DNA of 25,316 bases from Phoronis australis (Eukaryota > Phoronida > Phoronidae), in the NCBI GenBank assembly GCA_002633005.1, contig NMRA01000048.1:312001-337316 (forward strand), given 5' to 3'. Below, in pieces: positions 9,740-18,538 of this stretch. The notes below the pieces were generated by a model. That model was not told where the DNA came from. It saw nothing but the letters and a program-made list of their open reading frames with translations, and searched no databases. Both the position numbers and the translations under genes were made by a program. Within the stretch, counting starts at the first letter, position 1. Each line of letters begins with the position of its first letter.

Positions 9740-10481
9740 CCGCGGCTCTCGGGCCAAGCTCCCTCCCACCGCCGGGCACCGACCGCCTCAGTCAGTCCGC
9801 CGGCCGCCCGGCGTCGTGGTGAGCTGCAACCGCGATTCCCGCATTCGTTGTGAGCACATCTCTTAAACACCGTGGCCGGGAGTACTCCGGCGGTTTTGAG
9901 GGTACATGGGCGGCAAAGCACTGAAAAAGTGGCGGGCTAAAGCNCACCGCCTATAGACCACGCACTGAAGAAAGTGGGGGGGGCTATAGCCCCCCAGCCC
10001 CCTACGGTGCGCCGCCCATGGGGTACCTGCCGAACGAATCCTCGCCCATCCATTTCGCTCTGCGGTGCATTCAGTTTATCGATTCAGTTCCGAATGTGCC
10101 TGGACACCGAGAGGCTGTAAACAGGGCTGCATTTCTTAAAGGTAACAGTACGTCACAGGTCAATTTCTTTTGGATACCATGAAAAAATCCTTGTTATTCG
10201 GAATCTTTTGCATGCATTGTGCGTAAACCTGAACTCAGACCACTAAACAACTGTTTAGTAGACCTCATGTGGATCGCCGAATCATGGCGATTAGTCGCTG
10301 CTCACTTGTTAGGGGAACATCATCAAAAGAGCATCGTGATTCTTGCCCATGCGCACTAGTATTTAGTTTTTGCTTCCGTAATAGAACCAAAACATTCCAA
10401 GATCTAGAGTGATTTGAGACGTATTGTGCTCGCAGAGTGTCCCACAAGCGAGAAGTAAGCGTGAAAGCCGTGAAATTAAAG
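9740..10481 (+). promoter_or_regulatory. CpG-richer candidate promoter / 5' UTR region of FAXDC2
   Basis: This is among the most CpG-rich parts of the window, most clearly 9740-9840 and 10020-10100. The first coding exon of FAXDC2 is preceded by a splice acceptor (AG at 11900-11901), so a non-coding first exon must lie upstream. Donor-like sites that could end it are AAAG/GTAACA at 10142 and AAAG/GTATGT at 10482. No TATA box fixes a transcription start. The region is interrupted by the inverted-repeat element at 9901-10026. Promoter role is inference from composition and position. Confidence 0.3.
9901..10026. mobile_element. 126-bp inverted-repeat (MITE-like) element containing an ambiguous base
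   Basis: The ends GGTACATGGGCGGC (9901-9914) and the reverse complement of 10013-10026, GGTACCCCATGGGCGGC read from the right side, form imperfect terminal inverted repeats. Inside, GCACTGAA-AAGTGG occurs twice (9918 and 9962), followed by GGGGGGCTATAGCCCCCC (9978-9995), a perfect palindrome. Position 9944 is an N, probably an unresolved call in this hairpin-prone DNA. No coding capacity. Confidence 0.5.
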
Positions 10482-11901
10482 GTATGTGTACCTGGTTGTC
10501 ACTAGAGATTTGCGGAATATCGTACCATGAGTTTGCTTTTGGTTTCAAAACATTTCGACTTTCATGGGTGTGTTAGCAAACGTCGTAAGTGACATCGGTT
10601 GTTCAGCGAATGACGTAACGACAGTTTATGCAATACATTAGAATAAGAATCTTTGAACTCAGCGTTCTTTCATTATCTAGTAATGCCTGCACGATTTTTT
10701 TTTTTTGAAGCATGACTGACAGTGTCACATATGAGTCTCATGAGCAACTTTGGCCTTGATGATTATTTTGTACTCTTTTTCTCCTGACCTGGCTGAGTGC
10801 TGTAATGACGTAAGACGCAGACTTGGAAAAGTTCCAAAATTTCATCGTTGGGCTTCATTGTTGTTTCTATGGGGAGATTGCTTGTAGACTCAGTTTGTTA
10901 ATAGGCCTACTAGTACTTCCATGTTAGCGGCTGTGAGCCATATATCCCGATTTTAGATTCTTTTATTAGTAGTCGTCATGGGACTAATGTCATGTGACAA
11001 TCATCCCTTTTGTTGAATATGACACCCTTCAGGTAATGAAACTAAGCGTTCAGTTTATAAAATAAGCGAGCCCATATGATTTTGTGTATAGAAAATGTGT
11101 AATTTACTGTATGAGATGTCTGTTTACTAAACAGCAAATGATCTGCCAGAGTTCAGTTTTTGTATAGGTTATAGGTTAAATCATGCCCCATGTTAACCAA
11201 ATGCAGTTCTTTGGAAGCATTTTTGTTTATTAATGTCAGCTCTTGTGGACTAGTAAGTTGGAGGTTTCTTTAATTATTCTGGCATACTAGATGAGCCCTA
11301 ATAGTGTTTTGTGGGTTTGTCTTGCCTAGTCAGTGTTATGAAGGGAAATTATTGGTTTTCACCGATTGTGATTGTTGTTGTTGTATGGGATAGACTTATT
11401 TAAGTTATTAGCTTTGACAAGAGCCAAACAACAAAGTTTACTGTGTTTTGTGATTATATTGCTGTCTGCCAGGCTTTCAATGAAATCGTGGCTAGTGACT
11501 TTATCAATAAATACACTACTCTGCTAATTTCAAGTGAGATTTTGCTTTACAGAGAGCTGTTAGACTGCAATTGGAAGGGTTTGGTGCCTCGTTGCGCGTT
11601 GAGTCTGATATAGGAAATAATTTTTTTTCACACTCATTTATGCAACGGACAAAGAAGAATCCAGGCAAATTTCAGAGGCGTAAATTTGTGTAATGTTCAT
11701 TGTCTGCGCTTTCGACTTATTTCTGCCAGAAAGGCTGCTGGCAAGCCCCTCAAAACACCATCTTTATATCGGTTATAAAAATATTTCACGTTAAACTAAT
11801 GTTTTTGCCTGTTTCGTCATTTGGAGATCGGTAAGATTAGTTCACTGATCTACACTTACTCTCTCTGTTTCAATACACTAATTTCAATTGCTTTCTTACA
11901 G
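10482..11901 (+). other. Probable 5' intron of FAXDC2, or upstream intergenic DNA
   Basis: No coding frame of note. The stretch ends in a good acceptor (TTGCTTTCTTACAG, AG at 11900-11901), so at least its last part is intronic in the FAXDC2 transcript. CRE-like TGACGTAA occurs at about 10612-10619 within otherwise unremarkable DNA, and a poly(T) run lies at 10696-10707. Confidence 0.4.
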
Positions 11902-12057
11902 CGTCACCATGGAGATATCAAAGGATGCAGCTCCCGAAACCCTTACTGCACCTACCTCCAGGAAAACCGTACGCTTCATCGAGTCAATAAAAACATCTGC
12001 CTTCGTTATAGGCTCAGCTCTGGTGATATTTGCTGCTGCTAGGAATACAATTACATG
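11902..12057 (+). CDS. FAXDC2: FAXDC2 coding exon 1 (ATG at 11909)
   Basis: The exon begins after an acceptor at 11901 with seven untranslated bases, then codes for residues 1-49 and two bases of W50. It ends at TG/GTATGT. It holds the polar N-terminus and the first hydrophobic segment (AFVIGSALVIFAA). Phase 2 junction with exon 2. Confidence 0.85.
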
Positions 12058-15000
12058 GTATGTTTAAAGTTGTTATGGATAGTATTTTACCATGTTTTGA
12101 CGTGTAACCACATTGCCTCTGTCCTTGAGTCTTTTTACCGTGCATGTTCTTGTTTAAGCTCATGCACAAAGCTTCACCATTATCCATAACTAAGCACATG
12201 AAGGACCAGAGTAAAACTAAGCAGGACTATGATTAACATATTGTGTCAAGTGAACCTGGACTTATTTGTTATAATATGGGACATGTTATCGTGTATTCAC
12301 TGTAACACAAACTATTAACTGAGAAGTGGAGCTTGACTCATTTAACCACCATGGAGAAATTTAAGGCAAAATTACATCAGATTGTATCTTTGTTTTGTGA
12401 CTGGCCTCATGCTCAATTGCATTTTCGACTAAGACGGAGACCAGCCTCATCCCTTTTCGTAGCGCTAGGCTTTATCCAGATAGACTCACTAATTTTTCTC
12501 TTGTAAACCACTCCTTCCCTGTCAAGTAAAGCTACGTTTGACCAATCATGATTGTTCTTGTTAGCAGGATCTGTAGCTCAACTTATGTTGATGAAACAGC
12601 TAGAAGTTTTGGCTGTCATCTGCAAGTGCATTAAAAAGACGTTAAATCAATAACTGACTATATGCCTTGTATGAGAATTGAAAAACTAGGTCTTAAATGA
12701 GTCAGCTGTCGCAGATGGGGGCAACAAGAATACTCATGTGGTTGATTGGACAAACGTAGCCCTGATTGGTAGGGAAGCACAGGACTGCTAGACAAAAAAT
12801 TGTGAGTCTATCTGGATAAAACAAACACTTAATTACATATAGAGATGATGGTGGTGTCTGTCTTACTCCAGTATACAAGGCATTGTTTTCCACGCCGCCT
12901 GACGTGAACACTCAAAATCATTGAGAAACATGTTAGCCACAGAACATCCAAATAATTTGAGGTATTTTGCCTTAAGTTCTCATGAGAGGTACGGTAGTTT
13001 TTTTTTTGACTGGTCTTGCAGAAAGTCCCGAGTTCAAACCCTTGTTCGGGTAGAAGTCTTTTCAGACTTAACAGCAGGTCACGTGATATGATCAGCATGT
13101 GGAGTGTGAAAGATTAGTTCATCTTACTTTTGCCAGTATCATCACACTGATTTATGTAGCACATCGGAGTACAAAAATGAGCAATAATTGGATATAACGT
13201 GCCCACATTTTGAGAACCAGTTTGCTGCTTGTTATTCAGTGGAGAAAACTGGTTCTCAAAATGCAGGCACGTTATATCCGACCATTACCCCCAAGATACA
13301 GTGTTTTTAATGCATTTTTTGCTTTGATGATGAATGTCAGTTTAGAACTTGCAGATGTTAGTGATTTTTAATTTTCATCTTCAGAAAAATTTTTAATGAC
13401 TAAGCAACCTATTGTAATGTTGTTGGAAATTTATGTGAAATGTCTGGCAAAAGTTTATTACGAGTCTGTTTTAAGATAATTCACTCAGATCCTTTATTGA
13501 CTATATAATAATTAAGCTAAAAAATATTTATGCTAGAGCATCCACCTCTCATTAGGTATTTGGAACACCTGTGGGGCTTTTCTGGACATTTTTGGGAAAG
13601 TCGCTGGCAGTTCATTGACAACCTGTTTGGACAAGATGACTTCCTTATTGCTTCTTTAGGTAAGTCACCAAAACATTCCACCAACATTTTTGCCGTTTCT
13701 GTATTGTATCATAAAGTAGTATTTTGTCATTGTAGTGTTTAAGCTCAGACACACACATAGGTATGGTATGTCAACAATGGAGCTGATGTCTTTCGTATTG
13801 GACATACCTCTCAACACAGTGTGGGCGAAAAGGATTTTGAAGGCCACTTACTCCACTGAGCAAACCTTGTAGCAGGAGGTCAGGTAGCTGGCAGTTATGG
13901 TGCAATCTATGAGCAGGTAACATCCACCATACAAGTCCTGCCAAGGGAATGAGTTGCCTTCAGAATCCGTTTTGTCAGTGTATACAGTATGAAAGGCATA
14001 ATGGTACTAAGAAGATAAACTCCCGTGCATTAAAGCTACATCCATGGGTTACACTTCGAAACCTCATGCCCTTTTGTCTTCACAGGCACATGTATTGTCA
14101 CTACCCTTGCGTTCTGGCTGTTCAACGCCCCCTTCCTGTACCTTGACGTCACTGGTAACCCTGGAATTCTCCTTGCTTACAAGATACAGCAAGCAAAGCA
14201 GGTCCCTGTAAGTGTTCAGCCGACTCGGTGAAAATTGAACTTAAAGCTCTTGAAAAAAAATTGAATTGTGCCTATAATTGGCCATCTTAGCTATGGCTGT
14301 CTTTCACTTGATGATGGTGGAAAAAATAATTCAGTGTTGACTGAAACATCATAGCAAGTCTTGCATGGAAGTTTGTGAATCATACATTTATTCAAATTGA
14401 TTACATCAAAGTGTTTACAGGAAGTCTGTACTTAGATGAGGTCCCCCTTCAGTATACGAGATCATATGCCATGGGTGGTTTCGCATCTTAGCAAAAATGC
14501 CTACGTTGGCGTATTTTCCTCAACTAATTCTATGTCATCATGCCTAAAAAGTAGGTTCAGCGACATTTCCAGGAACAAAAATTGTGGAAGTCATATATAC
14601 TGTTGGTATGTACAGGACAAAATGTTGGTAATTGATATAGGAGCGTTAATAAATTTCAGATCTCTGGTGGAATACTTGCGCAATGTTATTTACTACCAGC
14701 ATTGATTTACATTTCATTGCCATGTTTTAGGTGGACTGGCAGAAATTTTTAAAGGCTTTGAAACGCGTCACCTTTAACCAGTTGGTCCTTGCCTCTGTCT
14801 TCACTCTGGTGATGACTAAGCCTTTCTTGATGCGGGGCTGTGGTTTCCGCGCCGACCAACTGCCCAGTTTCCATTGGGTGCTGCTAGAGATCTGCGTGTT
14901 CTCATTGGTCGAAGAGGTGCTGTTCTACTATGGTCACAGGTTCGTGTTACTTGTTGCCAGTAAATGTTGTGTTGCCCTATATTAATGTTCTTTAATGAGC

Positions 15001-18000
15001 TTTAAATAACTGGTGTTTGTCATTTGAGTGCTGTTTAACTCATGAGTGAGGTTTAATTGGACTAAATTTAAAACTGCGAATCATGTGATGGATTAGAGCA
15101 AATTAATTTTAATGGAAATTTTTACTGGATTGTGGACTGCCAAGTCAATCTTCATGAAATCTGCCATTAGTCAATCACAGTAAACGTAATGCACGGGTGT
15201 GTATCTATATACCTGTACAGGAGTGGCAGTAGTCTCTAGAAAACTTATAATTTATTTGTAACATGTGGTCAATGGACATCAAGACTGGGATTACAATATC
15301 TCAAAGTACGGTAAATCTCCCACTGTTAGTGGATTTTTTTACTGTCCCATAAACAAGAATCATGAGTGTTCCACTGTGTAATAGCCAACTTGTCAGTTTT
15401 CGTGATTTAACCCAAAACCATTCTATCCATCTGCTATGGCACACTGAGACATTAATTGGCTAAGTCTTTCCCATTGCTCCATGAAATGGTTTGTGGTTCA
15501 ATGCATGCTGCAGACCGCCATTAAAGTTGATGGAATGACATCAATTAAATAAAATGAAACTAGAAATTTCTAATTTTTTATTGTGTTTATCTAAACTGCA
15601 ATTAGGTATGCAACACACAACCATTTTTATGAAAATAAGTTCTTATTTGATAGCAGACAACCTCTTTATGTTTTGTTTGTCTAACTATAGCTGGTACCAA
15701 CATGGTCACTGCCTCGTTTGCACAAGAGATTCCCTGGGTTGCTTATATCTCACTAATATACTCTATAGACAGTGGGCACATCCTAATCCGTCCTGTACGA
15801 GAGATTTTCCAGTTAAACGTGGCTGCACTATCATTTCACTTCTATTCTGTCAAATTTCTCCACTAGCATAAAAAATTTCTGAATTTTTATTCTAATTTTT
15901 TATCTATTACTAGCCCAGTTTGTATGTGTCGTAAAATGACAAATGCTTGCTCAGTCGACATAAGAAGGACCTAGTACAGGCGCAAATTGAACCCAAAACT
16001 CAATTGGCGATCTGAAGCACAAGTTTGAATTACACCATTCCCTGCTTACACAATAAAGTGCCACCTGGCTGGGCTGCCAACAGTCAATAGGAACCTACGT
16101 AGTTTTTTGGCATATTGAGGTGTCGTAAAGAATTATGTTCAGGTGATGAAGCAGTCCAAAAAGCTAGACTGAATTCAATGGGCTCTTGTGTTCGCTTTAG
16201 CAAACTCCAACTGTCGACTGTCAATTTTTACCTGGACTAGGTTCCTCATGATTTTTTTTCTAAGTAGTCCTTCATTCTGTCAACAAAATCGAAGCCTGAA
16301 CTCCGTTACAGGCAGCCCATGTGGTGCTGGTCATATGGAAACTCAGAAGGTTATGGAGGGTCACTTGTCTCTCAGTCACGCTAAGAGGAGGCCGCACAGA
16401 CTTGTCTAACTAATCCATTGTCGTCACCATAGTCTATTTCAGGCTGCTCTACCATCCGTCTGTTGCATCACAGACATGTCTAACCAGTCCATTGCCATCA
16501 CCGTCACCACCTTTGTCTGTTTCAGGCTGCTCCACCATCTACATCTGTAGCAGTACAGACCTGTTCACTGAACCAGTCCGTTGTCGTCACCTGTACCACC
16601 ATTGTCCATTTCAGGCTGCTCCACCATCTATGTTTGTCCCGTCACAGACCTGTCTAACCAGTCCATTGCGGTCACCGTAACCACCGTTGTCTATTTCAGG
16701 CTGCTCCACCATCTATGTTTGTCGCATCACAGACCTGTCTAATGAGTCCATTGCGGTCACCGTAACCACCATTGTCTATTTCAGGCTGCTCCACCATCCA
16801 CGTCTGTACAAGCATGTCCACAAGATCCACCACGAGTGGACGGCTCCCATAAGCATCGTCAGCATCTATGCCCATCCCATCGAGCACATCCTCTGCAACA
16901 TCTTCCCGCCCTTCGCTGGCCCCCTGCTGATGGGGTCTCATGTGGCCACTACCTGGTTGTGGTTCGTCATGGTCATCGGCTCAACGACTGTGTCACACTG
17001 CGGATACCACCTGCCGTTTTTGTTCTCACCCGAAGCCCATGACTTCCACCACCTAAAGTAAGTAGAGATAGGCTATTAAATTTCACCAGATTGAAGCTTT
17101 TTGATGTAATAGAAGCTACAGAACAGGCTGGATGCCGTAGTTGGAGAAAATTTGCATTTCAATCTCATTAGCATTGGCAGCTATAATCTCACTTAGGTTT
17201 AAGATTGCTTTTGTGGAGTTAGGATTCTCGGGATTACACTGGACATTCAGTGATGTTTGCTAGTCAACTGCTGTAAAATATTGCTGGCCTAAAATGACGA
17301 AAGCGGTAAATAAATTTTGCTGTATAATATATTGACCAGCCCAGCAGCTGCAAACAATATGTTAAGTAAAAGAATTAAGTGAGCCCCTGGTGGCGAACTA
17401 TAGCATTATGATTCAAACAGCGCTGTGGTATTTCAGGCCGATGCTGTTACTATCATGATTACAATTTTGTGTCGGTAGTGCATTGTGTAAGGCATTCGTT
17501 CACTTATCCACATGGATTCCTGTGCTCAGCCACTGATGTATTCCTGTGGTGGAAAACGTACCCCCATGTCTGCTCACCATTACAGCTTTGGTCGTGATCC
17601 TTTATCCATGCCTGTACTTCATAAATTAATGAACAAATATTATTCGAATGTTTAGTGATAATGCATCTGCCACTATCTATATAATGCAATTTGGAATAGA
17701 TCTGCACTGGCACATCCCAATGTCAAATAGTCATAGGTCTTGGATGTTTTTACCATTCATGTGTTATCATTGAGCGTTTAACCCCTTTAAAGTTTTACAT
17801 AATAATGTACTTGGATTAATTGGTGTGTCTCGACAATGGTTGTTTTTACTGTATGCTCCTGGGGGGGGTCAGAAGGATTAAGACTGACCAGGTCCATAGT
17901 TCGGTAATAAATTTCAAAGTGCTTAGACATTCAAAGCACTGCGTAAAGTCTACTCTAATCATCATTTTTTGATTTTTGGATTGTAATTTATTTGAGTAAG

Positions 18001-18538
18001 TCCATCATGTCAAAATGACATCCTACTGAACAGTACTGCATTGAAGACTGCCAAGACTGTCTAAAACATTCCTTGTAGTCAAAGTGACCAAATCAACTTG
18101 CAGCCAATACCATTTGATTGGGACTTCATGGAGTGGAACGTAATGAGGGACTTGAGTGAATGTTATAAACCAAGCTCACATCTCTTGAATTGTATAAGAT
18201 AACATGGTCTTTGGTCAATAGTTCAGTCACGATTATTTCGACGTGCTGCAAATTAGGGACACAAGTCTTGGATCTGTGTTTATATTTACTTTGTCAGTCT
18301 GATTATTTTGCATATTTTAGTATCACTGAATGTTCACATGTCACGAACGAGGTTTCTGATTGGCTAGCGTTGTTTTAGATTCGTCAACTGCTTCGGCGTG
18401 CTGGGCATTCTTGACCGTCTGCATGGAACGGACGAGATGTTCCGCAAGACCAAGAGTTACGACCGTCATATCATGAGTCTCAACTTGATGCCCGTCAATG
18501 AACAGTTTCCCGATAGCCCTGGCAAGAAAGGAGAATAA
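11909..18538 (+). CDS. FAXDC2: Fatty acid hydroxylase domain-containing protein 2 (six coding exons)
   Basis: Joining 11909-12057, 13556-13659, 14086-14207, 14731-14939, 16785-17057 and 18379-18538 at GT-AG introns gives 1017 nt, 338 residues, close to the vertebrate protein (about 333). The ATG has an ideal CACCATGG context. The product belongs to the ERG3/ERG25 membrane hydroxylase-desaturase superfamily, whose members bind two metal ions through histidine clusters and act on sterols or fatty acids, usually in the ER. The clusters are intact: H194-RLL-H198, H207-KI-HH211 and H280-DF-HH284, with a further H266/H270 pair. Hydrophobic segments lie near 31-47, 87-104, 140-157, 172-190 and 230-262. 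The C-terminal GVLGILDRLHGTD (292-304) and the terminal DSP tract are FAXDC2-like and separate it from MSMO1 and CH25H. In vertebrates FAXDC2 is linked to sterol metabolism; the substrate here is not shown by sequence. Confidence 0.93.
12471..12820. repeat. Imperfect inverted repeat, ~95-bp arms
   Basis: TTTATCCAGATAGACTCAC at 12471 pairs with its reverse complement ending at 12820. Similarity continues inward through CTTCCCT, GCTACGTTTG and CCAATCA to about 12562 on the left and 12721 on the right, with several small indels. The loop is about 160 bp. It looks like an old foldback or MITE insertion. Target duplications are not evident. Confidence 0.65.
13190..13279. repeat. Compact near-perfect hairpin, 34-bp stem and 22-base loop
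   Basis: The arms 13190-13223 and 13246-13279 match at 32 of 34 positions (GGATATAACGTGCC at the base, GAACCAGTTT at the loop). Weak similarity continues outward for about ten bases. It lies in FAXDC2 intron 1. The long, almost uninterrupted stem suggests a MITE remnant or hairpin-RNA source more than a standard microRNA precursor. Confidence 0.75.
13556..13659 (+). CDS. FAXDC2: FAXDC2 coding exon 2
   Basis: Completes W50 and codes for residues 51-84 plus one base of G85. It contains the family-typical HLWGFSGHFW and NLFGQDDF stretches (54-79), which align well with vertebrate FAXDC2. Donor G/GTAAGT. Confidence 0.85.
13660..14085 (+). other. FAXDC2 intron 2
   Basis: GTAAGT donor, CTTTTGTCTTCACAG acceptor. 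Nothing else recognisable inside it. Confidence 0.85.
14086..14207 (+). CDS. FAXDC2: FAXDC2 coding exon 3
   Basis: Completes G85 and codes for residues 86-125, including the second hydrophobic segment (CIVTTLAFWLFNAPFLYL) and the linker TGNPGILLAYKIQ typical of the family. Phase 0 end at CCT/GTAAGT. Confidence 0.85.
14208..14730 (+). other. FAXDC2 intron 3
   Basis: GTAAGT donor and CCATGTTTTAG acceptor. It contains an 89-codon frame (14436-14705) without recognisable features, which I treat as chance. Confidence 0.8.
14731..14939 (+). CDS. FAXDC2: FAXDC2 coding exon 4 (start of histidine box 1)
   Basis: Codes for residues 126-194 and two bases of R195. It covers two hydrophobic segments and ends within histidine box 1: VEEVLFYYGH-R, where box 1 is H194-RLL-H198 and is split across the exon 4/5 junction. 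Donor AG/GTTCGT. Confidence 0.88.
14940..16784 (+). other. FAXDC2 intron 4
   Basis: GTTCGT donor and CTATTTCAG acceptor. The last ~390 bp consist of the splice-site tandem repeat (16395-16810). The rest is AT-rich with a 105-codon frame (15554-15871) that shows no family or splice support. Confidence 0.8.
16395..16810 (+). repeat. Five-copy ~85-bp tandem repeat of the exon 5 acceptor and exon start
   Basis: Each unit carries TATTTCAG/GCTGCTCCACCATC or a close variant: the polypyrimidine-AG acceptor plus the first ~24 bases of exon 5. AGs end at 16442, 16525, 16614, 16699 and 16784 (spacings 83, 89, 85, 85). Between them lies CACAGACCTGTCTAACCAGT and TCCATTGCGGTCACCGTAAC, also conserved from unit to unit. 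Only the last copy leads into full exon 5. The array therefore arose by tandem duplication across the intron/exon border. Confidence 0.95.
16785..17057 (+). CDS. FAXDC2: FAXDC2 coding exon 5 (histidine boxes 1-3)
   Basis: Completes R195 and codes for residues 196-285 plus two bases of K286. It finishes box 1 (LLH), carries box 2 (H207-KIHH211), the hydrophobic stretch 230-262, the H266/H270 pair and box 3 (H280-DFHH284). GC content is clearly higher than in flanking introns. Its start is copied four times upstream. Confidence 0.93.
17058..18378 (+). other. FAXDC2 intron 5
   Basis: GTAAGT donor and TAGCGTTGTTTTAG acceptor. No repeats, RNA genes or coding frames were recognised within it. Confidence 0.8.
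18379..18538 (+). CDS. FAXDC2: FAXDC2 coding exon 6 and stop
   Basis: Completes K286 and codes for residues 287-338, then TAA. It holds the strongly conserved FGVLGILDRLHGTDEMF block (291-307) and a polar C-terminal tail with a Lys-rich end (GKKGE), which could act as an ER-retrieval-like signal only loosely. Confidence 0.9.

Larger units (their letters stand above)
12058..13555 (+). other. FAXDC2 intron 1
   Basis: GTATGT donor and CACCTCTCATTAG acceptor. Besides AT-rich filler it holds two inverted-repeat structures, 12471-12820 and 13190-13279, listed separately. No extra exon is needed: exon 1 and exon 2 join in frame at W50-Y51. Confidence 0.8.

Noticed and set aside
9598-9921. 107-codon minus-strand frame
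   Set aside because: It is a by-product of CpG-rich DNA that is open on both strands, and it runs into the inverted-repeat element.
10243-10260. ACTAAACA-AC-TGTTTAGT palindrome as a regulatory operator
   Set aside because: It is short and AT-rich, with no second copy or promoter landmark nearby.
13000-13055. tRNA-derived SINE (B-box-like GAGTTCAAACCC)
   Set aside because: No A box, no anticodon-arm structure and no poly(A) or simple-repeat tail could be found.
15554-15871. 105-codon + frame in FAXDC2 intron 4 as an extra exon
   Set aside because: Exon 4 and exon 5 join in frame to rebuild histidine box 1 without it, and the frame has no family features.
16492-16680. Reading frames inside the splice-site repeat as separate small proteins
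   Set aside because: They are periodic translations of the tandem repeat and of exon 5 in other frames.
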